Assembly (NCBI GenBank): GCA_003449615.1
Contig: DMHA01000061.1
Span: 1-6,321 of the forward strand
DNA: 6,321 bases
Source: Flavobacterium sp.
GTDB lineage: Bacteria > Bacteroidota > Bacteroidia > Flavobacteriales > Flavobacteriaceae
Reading direction: 5' to 3'
The notes under the pieces were generated by a model. It was given only the letters and a program-made list of their open reading frames with translations. It did no database searches and was not told the origin of the DNA. Of this stretch, positions 1 through 6,321 are shown in pieces (position 1 is the stretch's first letter; every line of letters begins with the position of its first letter). The position numbers and the translations under genes were made by a program.

Positions 1-261
1 GAACCACTTGATGATTCAGAATTTGGAACGGGTCTTTTTGTTCCTAATAAAAACTTGACTTCCGTAGATTTGTATGAAACAGATTTAAAAGATGAAAGTA
101 ATTTTTATGCTGAAATTCAAGTTCAAAATAAAAAAGCTATCTATTATGCAGGTTTTGGATGGAAAAAATCAGGCCAATTTGAAACCAAAGAATCTTGGGA
201 AAACTATTTGAATGCGTTCGCTTTAAAAACCAACAATCCATTAATCATTTCTTTGAAATAG
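1..261 (+). CDS. C-terminal part of a DUF4861-like protein (5' truncated)
   Basis: The frame is open from the first base to a TAG stop at 259-261, so the gene begins upstream of the window. The visible 86 residues include a motif YYAGFGWKKSGQF, then a Trp-x3-Tyr-Leu stretch (ESWENYLNAFA) and a terminal NPLIISL. From memory, this arrangement (Tyr-x-Gly-x-Gly-Trp-x-x-Ser-Gly, then an aromatic helix, then Asn-Pro-Leu and a final beta-strand) is the usual C-terminus of DUF4861 family proteins. These are secreted or periplasmic proteins often encoded in polysaccharide-degradation loci, including ones for pectin and other uronic-acid glycans. Their biochemical role is not something I can state from this fragment. 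A TTG at 55 could be mistaken for a start, but the same frame continues upstream with equally plausible protein sequence. It lies in the same orientation as the SusC/SusD operon, 412 bases upstream, and is probably a separate transcript of the same locus. Confidence 0.65.
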   Translation, partial: EPLDDSEFGTGLFVPNKNLTSVDLYETDLKDESNFYAEIQVQNKKAIYYAGFGWKKSGQFETKESWENYLNAFALKTNNPLIISLK

Positions 262-539
262 GTTTATTCATCAAATCAATTCTCATTTTAGGAAGACTTT
301 TTTAGTAAAGTAAATTTTTATTTAAAAAAAACAACTGCTATTAGCAGATTGACAAGAATACTTTTGGACATTTTATTTGAATTAAAGTTATTATTAGTCA
401 ATATTATCATTTAATTTGCTTTATCATTTTCATAAATATTCGTTTCGATTTTTATATAAAATGTTATTTTTATAATACTAAAATGCAATCTCAATAAATA
501 CACGAACTATTGTTCTATTTTTTTAAAATAAAAAAAAGC

Positions 540-565
540 GTTTTTAACAGGATAGGACAGGATAC
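540..565 (+). promoter_or_regulatory. Direct-repeat operator candidate upstream of the SusC-like gene
   Basis: Two perfect copies of ACAGGATA start at 547 and 557, one helical turn (10 bases) apart, so both would face the same side of the DNA. A G plus T5 tract (540-545) precedes them. The block recurs before the last gene of the window (6173-6198) with 20 of 26 positions identical. Tandem half-sites on one helical face suit AraC-type DNA-binding domains, as found in Bacteroidota hybrid two-component regulators of glycan loci. The regulator assignment is inference, because no regulator gene is visible here. The downstream half-site falls about where a -33 element would be, which suggests an activator that contacts RNA polymerase. 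Confidence 0.65.
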
Positions 566-584
566 CAAAATCTTAAATAAGTCT

Positions 585-592
585 TAAAATTG
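585..592 (+). promoter_or_regulatory. Candidate -7 promoter element for the transporter operon
   Basis: TAAAATTG matches the Bacteroidota -7 consensus TAnnTTTG at all defined positions except one. It begins exactly 19 bases after the end of the operator, the same spacing as at the second operator. No good TTTG -33 element stands upstream; the second operator half-site occupies that place, as expected of an activator-dependent promoter. Transcription would begin near 598-600 and leave a leader of about 75 bases. A rival -7-like sequence, TAACTTTA, lies at 623-630. In such A+T-rich DNA a chance match is quite possible. Confidence 0.4.
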
Positions 593-673
593 TATGTAAT
601 ATTTAGAAGTATTTCAAATTTCTAACTTTATAAAAACCAATAAAAAATTAATTGTATATTAAAACCCAAAAAA

Positions 674-3600
674 ATGATGAAACAAAAATTAAAAAAACAA
701 AACACTATTCCTGGATTGGTGTTGCTGTTGCTCATGTTTTTTTCCAGTTTTTCGGCTAGTTTAGTAGCTCAAGAACGAATAACAGGTGTAGTGAAGGATG
801 TAAGTGGAGCACCTATACCGGGAGTGAATGTGTTGCAGAAAGGAACACTAAAGGGAACAGCTACTGATTTTGACGGAAACTATTCTATAAAATTAGTACC
901 AGGACAAAAAAAATTGGTATTTTCATTTATCGGTTTTAAAACTCAAGAAATTTCTATTGGTGGTAAAACTGTTATTAATGCAACCTTAGAAGAAAATGCT
1001 CAAAGTCTTGATGAGGTTGTTATTATTGGGTATGCTGCAGTAAGTCGCGAAAAGGTGTTGGGATCATTAGGCACTGTAAAAGCCGAGTCAATAGAACAAG
1101 CTACACCAGTAAGTGCGTTAGAAGGTATTCAAGGTAAGGTTTCAGGTGTTCAAATCTTAACAAACGGAGGTCCTGGTGAGGGACTTGATATTCGTATTCG
1201 TGGTACCTCGACCTTTGAAGGTGGTGTAAATCCATTATATGTAGTCGATGGACAGCAATTGGAAGATATAGACAATTTGAATCCAGACGATATAGAGAGT
1301 ATGGAGGTTATAAAAGATGGTGCTACAGGAGCTATTTATGGAACTAATGGTGCCAATGGTGTGATTTTGATAACTACTAAAAAAGGAAAACCTGGCGATC
1401 TAAAAGTTAATATTAGTTCTATTTCAGGAATTAGTCAACTTGTAGGGGATATTCGGGTGGCCAATACCCGCCAAAGACTTAGGTATGAAAGATTAAAAGC
1501 AGGTGCTGTTATTACAGGTTTTGAAAGTGACACTTTAGGGATTTTACGAAATTATTCTTGGGATTTACAAAAGTTGATTACTAGACCAGCTATAAGACAA
1601 CAAATTAATGTAGCCATTACAGGAGGTAACGATAAGGCAAAATTTTATTGGAATAATGGTTTTCTTAACGAAGATGGAATTGTAATGAATAGTAATTTCA
1701 GAAGATTAACTTCTAATATTAAATTAGATTTGAATCTTTCTAAAAATTTAACTATGGGGACTAGGGTAAATTTAACTTTTGATGAGAAGAACGGATTAGA
1801 TGAAGCTCAAGTGTTTGTACAACTAGTAGAGCGTATTCCTTATTTTCCTGTATTTGAACCAGACGGAAGCTATGCGCAAGAGTTTGGTGGAAGACAAAAC
1901 CCACTAGCCGAGACGCTAGCCACTAGAACTAACAGAAATTATAGAGCGCAAATATTTAGTTATGCACAATTACAAATTTTACCAAAGCTAACTTTTAAAG
2001 CAACCTTAGGTATTAATTATAATTTTAGTAAATATAACAATTTTAACCCTATTATTACGTTGAACCCTGCTACTCCTATTGCAACTGGACAAGAACGCTT
2101 TACTAATAACAGTGATTTGCAACAGGAAAGCTTCATAAATTATAAAAACAAATGGGGGAAACACACCTTTGGTGCCTTTGCAGGGATGCAAACACAAGTG
2201 TGGAATTCGGAAAGATTTGATATAAGAGCAAATTTTAATAATGAATATGTTGAAACTTTCGGTAATACAGATCCATTAAATATTGTTATTCTGAATGGAA
2301 CGGACAATTATAGAAATTCGTTATATTCATTATTTGGTGGTTTTAATTATGATTTTAAAGGTAAATATTTAATATCCGGCACATTTCGTCGTGATGGTTC
2401 CTCAAGATTTGGTGCAAATACTAAATATGGTGTTTTCCCTTCTTTAAGTTTGGGTTGGAAAGTTAATAAGGAATCATTTTTAAATAAAATAAAAACCATC
2501 AATAACCTGACAATTAGAGCTAGTTATGGTATAGTAGGTAATCAGCGCGTGGGTAATTATGAATTTACAGGGGCTTTCGAGCCAGGCTTTAATTATAATG
2601 GTCTTGGCGGAATTGCTCCAAGCAGATTGGGTAATGACATATTAAAATGGGAAAAAACAGCTTCTACTAATTTGGGGTTGGATTTAGCAATGTTCAAAAA
2701 CAGATTAACTTTAAATGTAGACGTTTGGAAAAAGGTGACTACCGATCTTCTTGCGAGAGTACAATTGCCAGAAGAAACTGGCTTTAATGGCATTCGTAAA
2801 AATGTAGGTTCTGTAGATAATAGAGGTATTGATTTTACTATTGGCGGAACTATACTGAAAAGCAAGAAATTTACTTGGAAAAGTAGTTTCAATATTGCAT
2901 ATCAGGAGAATGAAGTTACTAAATTGGATGGAGGAACCCCATTTGATAGTGGAAATTATAGAATTGAGGAAGGGCAGCCTATTGGAAATATTTTTGGGTA
3001 CAAAAACTTGGGAGTATATCAATATAAGGAATCCAATGCTTATACTCCAGAAGGTATCAGGTTGACCCCTAATTTTGCTAATGGTACTTTTGTAAATTAC
3101 ACATTAAATGGTGCAGAATACACGGGTACCGTCAGAAAAATGCAGGTTGGAAGTGCTGTTTTAGCAGGAGGTGATATTATTTGGGAAGATCTTAATGGCG
3201 ATTTTAGTATTACAGCAAATGACAGACAAATTATTGGTAACGGTTTAGCAAAATATTTTGGTGGTTTTTCTAATGATTTTAAATTTAATAATTTTAGCTT
3301 CGCATTCCTTTTTGATTATAGTTTTGGTCAAGATTTATACCGAGCGTGGGATGAAGCCAGAAACGATTTAAATTCGAATAACGAAACGCCAGGTCCAGAT
3401 CGTATAGATGGTGCTTGGGTTAATGAAGGGGATATTACTGAATTTCCAAGATTGAAAAGGGTGGCTCAAAATAGAAATAGACCTAATAGCTATTTTGTTA
3501 CTAGAGGTGATTATATTAAGTTACGTTATGTGAAATTAGAGTATAACCTAAACAAAGATTTATTCAAAACTATCAAAGGTATTAGTGGGATATCTTTAAA

Positions 3601-3754
3601 TTTAGCAGTCAATAATGTATTAACTTGGACCGAATACATCGGATGGAATCCTGAATTGGGTAACCGCGGGAATCCTTTAAACCCGGGTTTAGATAACTTA
3701 AGATACCCTAACGACCGCGAACTTATTGTTGGGTTAAAAGTTCAATTAAATTAA
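674..3754 (+). CDS. SusC/RagA-family TonB-dependent outer-membrane transporter
   Basis: A 1026-residue outer-membrane protein, full length for the SusC family, which imports oligosaccharides using energy relayed by TonB-ExbBD. A signal peptide (residues 1 to about 33) has basic residues, a hydrophobic core and likely cleavage after VAQ. A carboxypeptidase-regulatory-like beta-sandwich follows (about 35-107; ITGVVKD, GTATDFDGNYSI), then a TonB-box-like DEVVIIGY (113-120) and the plug (about 126-240) with the family signature NPLYVVDG, DDIESMEVIKD and IYGTNGANGVILITTKKG. The rest is the predicted 22-strand barrel, ending in a beta-strand (ELIVGLKVQLN). There is no N-terminal STN domain, so signalling through an anti-sigma factor is unlikely. 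Two ATG codons stand in tandem (674 and 677); the first is taken as start, and an A-rich leader without Shine-Dalgarno sequence precedes both. The SusD-like gene follows after 19 bases. The substrate cannot be read from the sequence. Confidence 0.96.
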   Translation: MMKQKLKKQNTIPGLVLLLLMFFSSFSASLVAQERITGVVKDVSGAPIPGVNVLQKGTLKGTATDFDGNYSIKLVPGQKKLVFSFIGFKTQEISIGGKTVINATLEENAQSLDEVVIIGYAAVSREKVLGSLGTVKAESIEQATPVSALEGIQGKVSGVQILTNGGPGEGLDIRIRGTSTFEGGVNPLYVVDGQQLEDIDNLNPDDIESMEVIKDGATGAIYGTNGANGVILITTKKGKPGDLKVNISSISGISQLVGDIRVANTRQRLRYERLKAGAVITGFESDTLGILRNYSWDLQKLITRPAIRQQINVAITGGNDKAKFYWNNGFLNEDGIVMNSNFRRLTSNIKLDLNLSKNLTMGTRVNLTFDEKNGLDEAQVFVQLVERIPYFPVFEPDGSYAQEFGGRQNPLAETLATRTNRNYRAQIFSYAQLQILPKLTFKATLGINYNFSKYNNFNPIITLNPATPIATGQERFTNNSDLQQESFINYKNKWGKHTFGAFAGMQTQVWNSERFDIRANFNNEYVETFGNTDPLNIVILNGTDNYRNSLYSLFGGFNYDFKGKYLISGTFRRDGSSRFGANTKYGVFPSLSLGWKVNKESFLNKIKTINNLTIRASYGIVGNQRVGNYEFTGAFEPGFNYNGLGGIAPSRLGNDILKWEKTASTNLGLDLAMFKNRLTLNVDVWKKVTTDLLARVQLPEETGFNGIRKNVGSVDNRGIDFTIGGTILKSKKFTWKSSFNIAYQENEVTKLDGGTPFDSGNYRIEEGQPIGNIFGYKNLGVYQYKESNAYTPEGIRLTPNFANGTFVNYTLNGAEYTGTVRKMQVGSAVLAGGDIIWEDLNGDFSITANDRQIIGNGLAKYFGGFSNDFKFNNFSFAFLFDYSFGQDLYRAWDEARNDLNSNNETPGPDRIDGAWVNEGDITEFPRLKRVAQNRNRPNSYFVTRGDYIKLRYVKLEYNLNKDLFKTIKGISGISLNLAVNNVLTWTEYIGWNPELGNRGNPLNPGLDNLRYPNDRELIVGLKVQLN

Positions 3755-3773
3755 TAATTTAAAAAAGAAAAAC

Positions 3774-5318
3774 ATGAAACAATATAGAAACAAATCTAAG
3801 TTCAAAATAGCCTTTTTACTGCTTACAGTATTTGGGTTAAATGTATCTTGCGAGGATATATTAGAGCAAGAACCCATTAGCGAAATAGGTCCAAATAAAT
3901 TCTGGAAAAACAATTCAGATGCTTTAGCTGGAATTATTGGCATGTATGATGGTATGCAAGCAACTTATAGGTTTAACTATCATTTATGGGGTGAATTTAG
4001 GAGTGACAACTTTAAAGCCGGATCATCTGGCGCAACGTTGGACAGACTGGAGTTGGTTAGACAAAATATTACAGAAGGCAATTCAACGCTAAGATGGGAT
4101 AATTTATATGTGTTAATAAACAGAGCAAATCAAGCCATTAAGTACATTCCAACAATAACTGCTTATGATAAAAGTTTGTTGGCAGAAGCTCATGCTGTTA
4201 GAGCCTTCTCTTATTTTAAAGCAATAAATGTCTGGGGGTCAGTCCCTTTATATACTTTGCCAACAGAATCTGTTACAGACATACAAAGACCACGTACACC
4301 CGGCGCAACTATTTTAACCGATGTGATCATACCAGATATGTTAAAAGCAGAAGAATTGATGATTACCAACTCCAGTAATTTTAGGTTTTCTAAAGCTAGT
4401 ATATATTGCTTACAGGCTGAAGTTTATATGTGGATTAAAGACTATCCTAAAGCTAAAGCAGCTATTGAGAAGTTGATTGCCTTAAATGCATATAGTTTAG
4501 TAACCACAGTGCAGGCTTGGGAAGATTTATTTTACAATACACCTATTAGCACTACTAATCCATCTTTTAGAGGAAAAATTCAAACGGGACCAGAACTTAT
4601 TTTTTCTATTCGTTTCGATATAGCAGAATCAGCAACTGGAGCATTTGCTTATAATAGATCAGGTGTTAGTTCGATGTTTTACACAGGGATTCCAGCGTTT
4701 TATCTTTCAAGTTCTCTTCAATCCAAATGGATAGAAAGGTTTCCTACCGACCAAGCAGCTTGGGAAGCAAAATATCCTGGTGTGCCGCCTGCCGGTGTGT
4801 CATCAACTGGCACCTTAGTTTATGGCGACTGGCGTTATTTTTTATCTCGTGATGGAGGGTACGCAAACACTTCAGGAAATGTTCAATGCGCTAAATATAA
4901 TAAGACGGCTATTAATGGAGCTTTTGATGATACCGATATTGTTATATACCGCTATGCTGATATGATTTTGCTTTTAGCAGAAGCTGAAAACCAATTAAAT
5001 GCAGATGGTGCTGCAGCATTGGCTCGTATAAATCAAATAAGAACAGCTAGAAAATTACCATTGGCAACATTAGATGAGTTTGGAGCTACAAAAGAGGAAA
5101 GAGAGAACTATATTTTAGATGAAAGACAATTTGAACTTTTGGGAGAAGGTAAAAGATGGTGGGATTTAAGAAGAACAAACAAAGCCCTAGAAGTTTTGAA
5201 CCCAATTCTTGAAACTGCAGGTCTTCCACTTTTGACTGAAGATAGATTATTATTTCCTATACATTTTGTACATTTAGTAGAAAACCCAAATTTATTACCA
5301 CAAAACGCTGGTTATTAA
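3774..5318 (+). CDS. RagB/SusD-family surface glycan-binding lipoprotein
   Basis: A 514-residue partner of the SusC-like transporter, expected to sit on the cell surface as a lid that captures the glycan and opens and closes over the barrel. The N-terminus is a lipoprotein signal with a probable lipidated Cys26 (LNVSC), followed at once by Glu-Asp, as in surface-exported Bacteroidota lipoproteins. Residues about 27-230 form the TPR-rich SusD N-terminal region, with the typical LLAEAHAVRAFSYFKAINVWG (136-154 and flanks) and a later TPR-like helix pair near 206-236. The C-terminal RagB/SusD domain (about 270-514) carries YRYADMILLLAEAENQL (392-408), INQIRTARKLP (419-429), ILDERQFELLGEGKRWWDLR (447-466) and the usual end NPNLLPQNAGY. 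Length and motifs are complete, with no frameshift. An A-rich stretch precedes the ATG. The 19-base gap to the SusC-like gene and 16-base gap to the next indicate one operon. Confidence 0.95.
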   Translation: MKQYRNKSKFKIAFLLLTVFGLNVSCEDILEQEPISEIGPNKFWKNNSDALAGIIGMYDGMQATYRFNYHLWGEFRSDNFKAGSSGATLDRLELVRQNITEGNSTLRWDNLYVLINRANQAIKYIPTITAYDKSLLAEAHAVRAFSYFKAINVWGSVPLYTLPTESVTDIQRPRTPGATILTDVIIPDMLKAEELMITNSSNFRFSKASIYCLQAEVYMWIKDYPKAKAAIEKLIALNAYSLVTTVQAWEDLFYNTPISTTNPSFRGKIQTGPELIFSIRFDIAESATGAFAYNRSGVSSMFYTGIPAFYLSSSLQSKWIERFPTDQAAWEAKYPGVPPAGVSSTGTLVYGDWRYFLSRDGGYANTSGNVQCAKYNKTAINGAFDDTDIVIYRYADMILLLAEAENQLNADGAAALARINQIRTARKLPLATLDEFGATKEERENYILDERQFELLGEGKRWWDLRRTNKALEVLNPILETAGLPLLTEDRLLFPIHFVHLVENPNLLPQNAGY

Positions 5319-5334
5319 TATAAAAAATAAAATT

Positions 5335-6048
5335 ATGAAAAAAAAATCTTTAAAATTTATCGGGGTTATATCGATGCTTTTTTTACTATCAGGCTGCGAT
5401 CTTCCGCTTCAAGAAGAATTCGATTTTAAGACTGGAGTGGATATATTAAATCCCTTTGAAAACATAACCGCTTGGGAATGGATACAAACTAGATCAAGTA
5501 CAACTACCCAAGCTCCATATCTAGGATCTGAGTTCGATTACTTTAAAGCAGCGATTATAAAAGCAGATATGGTAGAAGAGTATAACCAAGTAGCCACTAA
5601 GGAAAGAACCTATTTATTATTAAATAATAATGCCTTTTTAGGAGCAGGTGATGTTATTAATATAATTACTGGTTCTGCAGCTGCAATACCAGCAGGTGAA
5701 ACAGCTGAACAAACTATGGCTAAAGTGGATACGCCTGCTGAGTTAGCCAAGCTTAAAGCCGTATTGCGCTACCACATAGTAACCACTTATATCCTTCAGG
5801 CACCTACCTTGTTTACAAAAAATCTTGATTATGTATTTCAAACATTAATACCAGGTACTGATGGTCTTATCGCTTTTAGGCGCACCACAGATGGATCAGT
5901 ACAATGGACCATTACAGTTAACAGTCCAACCGCACCCTTGCCAGCTACAGCAACAGCTGAATCTGAAAATGTTATAAACCATAATTACCAATTTAAAAAT
6001 GGTGTTGGTCACGTTATTGGTGACCCAGTAAGAAACAAACCTTATTAA
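5335..6048 (+). CDS. Fasciclin-like domain lipoprotein of the SusC/SusD operon
   Basis: A 237-residue predicted lipoprotein. The signal peptide ends in a canonical lipobox, LLSGC, with Cys21 lipidated, followed by Asp and then an acidic EEFD stretch (27-30), so surface exposure is plausible. Residues about 66-232 resemble one fasciclin (FAS1) domain: TYLLLNNNAF (92-101) sits where the family has its T-x-F-A-P-x-N-x-A-F motif, LKAVLRYHIV (140-149) contains the YH motif, and NGVGHVIGD (222-230) matches the closing strand. The match is divergent: Leu-Leu-Leu-Asn-Asn replaces the Phe-Ala-Pro-Thr region, and two insertions (about 103-135 and 175-212, rich in Ala, Pro and Thr) make it longer than a standard domain of about 130-140 residues. 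FAS1 domains mediate adhesion or carbohydrate contact in other systems. Here, as third gene of the operon, it may be an accessory surface glycan-binding protein, which is inference. A terminator-like hairpin follows. Confidence 0.85.
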   Translation: MKKKSLKFIGVISMLFLLSGCDLPLQEEFDFKTGVDILNPFENITAWEWIQTRSSTTTQAPYLGSEFDYFKAAIIKADMVEEYNQVATKERTYLLLNNNAFLGAGDVINIITGSAAAIPAGETAEQTMAKVDTPAELAKLKAVLRYHIVTTYILQAPTLFTKNLDYVFQTLIPGTDGLIAFRRTTDGSVQWTITVNSPTAPLPATATAESENVINHNYQFKNGVGHVIGDPVRNKPY

Positions 6049-6088
6049 GGAACTATTTAATTGTAATTTCTCATAATTTTTTGTTTGT

Positions 6089-6129
6089 ATAAAACTCCTC
6101 TTGTTTAATTTTTACAATGGGAGTTTTAT
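6089..6129 (+). terminator. Stem-loop terminator candidate after the fasciclin-like gene
   Basis: ATAAAACTCC (6089-6098) pairs perfectly with GGAGTTTTAT (6120-6129), a 10-bp stem. Inside it, TTGT (6101-6104) can pair with ACAA (6114-6117) across a small internal loop, giving a longer two-part hairpin. It starts 41 bases after the stop codon. The trailing sequence (TAATTTAA) is A+T-rich but lacks a clean T run, so the U-rich 3' arm would have to serve. It separates the three-gene operon from the promoter region of the next gene. Confidence 0.6.
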
Positions 6130-6172
6130 TAATTTAAGGCTCTTAAGAAAATAAAGTAAATAAGATTTTATG

Positions 6173-6198
6173 GTTTTTTTCTGGATTGAGCAGGATAC
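6173..6198 (+). promoter_or_regulatory. Second copy of the direct-repeat operator, upstream of the next gene
   Basis: Half-sites CTGGATT (6181-6187) and CAGGATAC (6191-6198) start 10 bases apart and follow a G plus T7 tract (6173-6180). Aligned without gaps to 540-565, 20 of 26 positions agree; four of the six differences are A/T swaps. The second half-site is identical in both copies (CAGGATAC), while the first is less perfect here. Position, phasing and flanking T tract all match the first copy, which argues for binding of the same regulator at both promoters. The site lies 66 bases before the start codon of the last gene. Confidence 0.62.
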
Positions 6199-6217
6199 TA
6201 CTTAATAGACAAAATAT

Positions 6218-6225
6218 TAAATTTA
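6218..6225 (+). promoter_or_regulatory. Candidate -7 promoter element for the last gene
   Basis: TAAATTTA differs from the consensus TAnnTTTG only at the last base. It begins 19 bases after the end of the second operator, the same distance as the element at 585-592 from the first. Transcription would start near 6231-6233, leaving a leader of about 33 bases. The surrounding DNA is almost entirely A and T, so the match alone is weak; the shared spacing is the main support. Confidence 0.4.
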
Positions 6226-6264
6226 TTTTTTTTAACTTATTCTAAATTAATATTACAAAAACAA

Positions 6265-6321
6265 ATGTATAAAAACAGCATTTTAGTAGTTGTACTAAGT
6301 CTTTTCTTTAATTCAAATTTG
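6265..6321 (+). CDS. Start of an exported protein (3' truncated by window end)
   Basis: Nineteen codons are open from the ATG at 6265 to the end of the window. The sequence MYKNSILVVVLSLFFNSNL has a short polar start with one Lys and a hydrophobic core of about nine residues, as in a Sec signal peptide; no lipobox Cys has been reached. The ATG follows an A-rich stretch without Shine-Dalgarno sequence, like the other genes here. Its own operator and -7 candidate, plus the terminator upstream, suggest it opens a second transcript of the locus. In such loci this position commonly holds a polysaccharide lyase, glycoside hydrolase or other secreted glycan-active protein, but nothing in the visible part identifies the product. 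Confidence 0.7.
   Translation, partial: MYKNSILVVVLSLFFNSNL

Larger units (their letters stand above)
262..673. other. A+T-rich intergenic region upstream of the transporter operon
   Basis: This 412-base gap has no convincing coding frame on either strand and no recognisable RNA gene. It holds the operator candidate at 540-565 and a -7-like element at 585-592. A small stem-loop follows the upstream gene (ACTTT at 296-300, AAAGT at 307-311, with T5 at 315-319) and could be a weak terminator, but five mostly A-T pairs prove little. A stem CTGCT/AGCAG at 335-347 is preceded by a run of eight A, so it would resemble a terminator only on the - strand, where no gene needs one. A/T tracts at 515-537 lie just before the operator and may bend the DNA. 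Confidence 0.7.

Noticed and set aside
55..261. A separate 68-residue small protein starting at TTG 55.
   Set aside because: The same frame is open back to base 1 with continuous protein-like sequence, and the motif fits the C-terminus of a larger protein.
335..347. Short inverted repeat CTGCT-ATT-AGCAG next to an A8 run.
   Set aside because: It has only five pairs and would act as a terminator only on the - strand, where no gene leads into it.
344..362. A third, degenerate copy of the operator (13 of 19 positions shared with the block at 6180-6198).
   Set aside because: Its first half-site keeps only GATT and the second has two changes, no T tract precedes it, and no -7-like element sits 19 bases downstream. 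It could be a weak auxiliary site, but chance is a sufficient explanation.
2006..3022. Open frames of 63-103 codons on the - strand inside the SusC-like gene.
   Set aside because: They overlap a well-supported coding sequence, overlap one another, resemble no known protein and have the composition expected of antisense shadows.
3746..3943. A 65-codon - strand open frame across the junction of the SusC-like and SusD-like genes.
   Set aside because: Its N-terminal part is antisense to the SusD-like signal region, and its Phe/Leu-rich end reflects the A-rich leader read backwards; nothing supports a real gene.
6007..6025. Perfect 6-bp stem GGTCAC/GTGACC with a 7-base loop near the end of the fasciclin-like gene.
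   Set aside because: It lies inside codons for the conserved NGVGHVIGD motif and has no following T run, so it is best explained by the protein sequence. The hairpin at 6089-6129 is the better terminator.

Overview
The window looks like part of a polysaccharide utilization locus (PUL) from a Bacteroidota genome, most likely a marine or environmental member of the Flavobacteriaceae. Reasons: a SusC/SusD outer-membrane pair in tandem, very A+T-rich intergenic DNA, start codons preceded by A-rich leaders instead of Shine-Dalgarno sequences, lipoproteins with acidic residues after the lipidated cysteine, and promoter elements resembling the Bacteroidota -7 consensus TAnnTTTG. No species call is possible from sequence alone.

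Layout, all on the + strand. Bases 1-261 are the 3' end of a gene whose C-terminus resembles the DUF4861 family. Bases 262-673 are an A+T-rich non-coding gap holding a direct-repeat operator candidate (540-565) and a -7-like element (585-592). Next come three closely spaced genes: a SusC-like TonB-dependent transporter (674-3754), a SusD-like lipoprotein (3774-5318) and a small fasciclin-like lipoprotein (5335-6048), with gaps of 19 and 16 bases. A long stem-loop at 6089-6129 probably ends that transcript. A second copy of the operator (6173-6198) and a second -7-like element (6218-6225) then precede the first 19 codons of a new secreted or membrane protein (6265 to the window end).

How the parts probably work together: the SusD-like lipoprotein captures an oligosaccharide at the cell surface and closes over the SusC-like barrel, which imports it using TonB energy. 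The fasciclin-like lipoprotein is probably a third surface component, perhaps for glycan binding or adhesion. The DUF4861-like protein upstream would fit a uronic-acid-containing glycan such as pectin, but this is weak evidence and the substrate cannot be read from this window.

The most interesting signal is the near-identical 26-base block (20 of 26 positions) before both the transporter operon and the next gene. It holds two CAGGATA-type half-sites 10 bases apart, and in both places the -7-like element follows after exactly 19 bases. This looks like one activator, perhaps a hybrid two-component system or AraC-type regulator, controlling two transcripts. The regulator gene is not in the window. 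I see no CRISPR array, insertion sequence, tRNA, rRNA or other mobile element.
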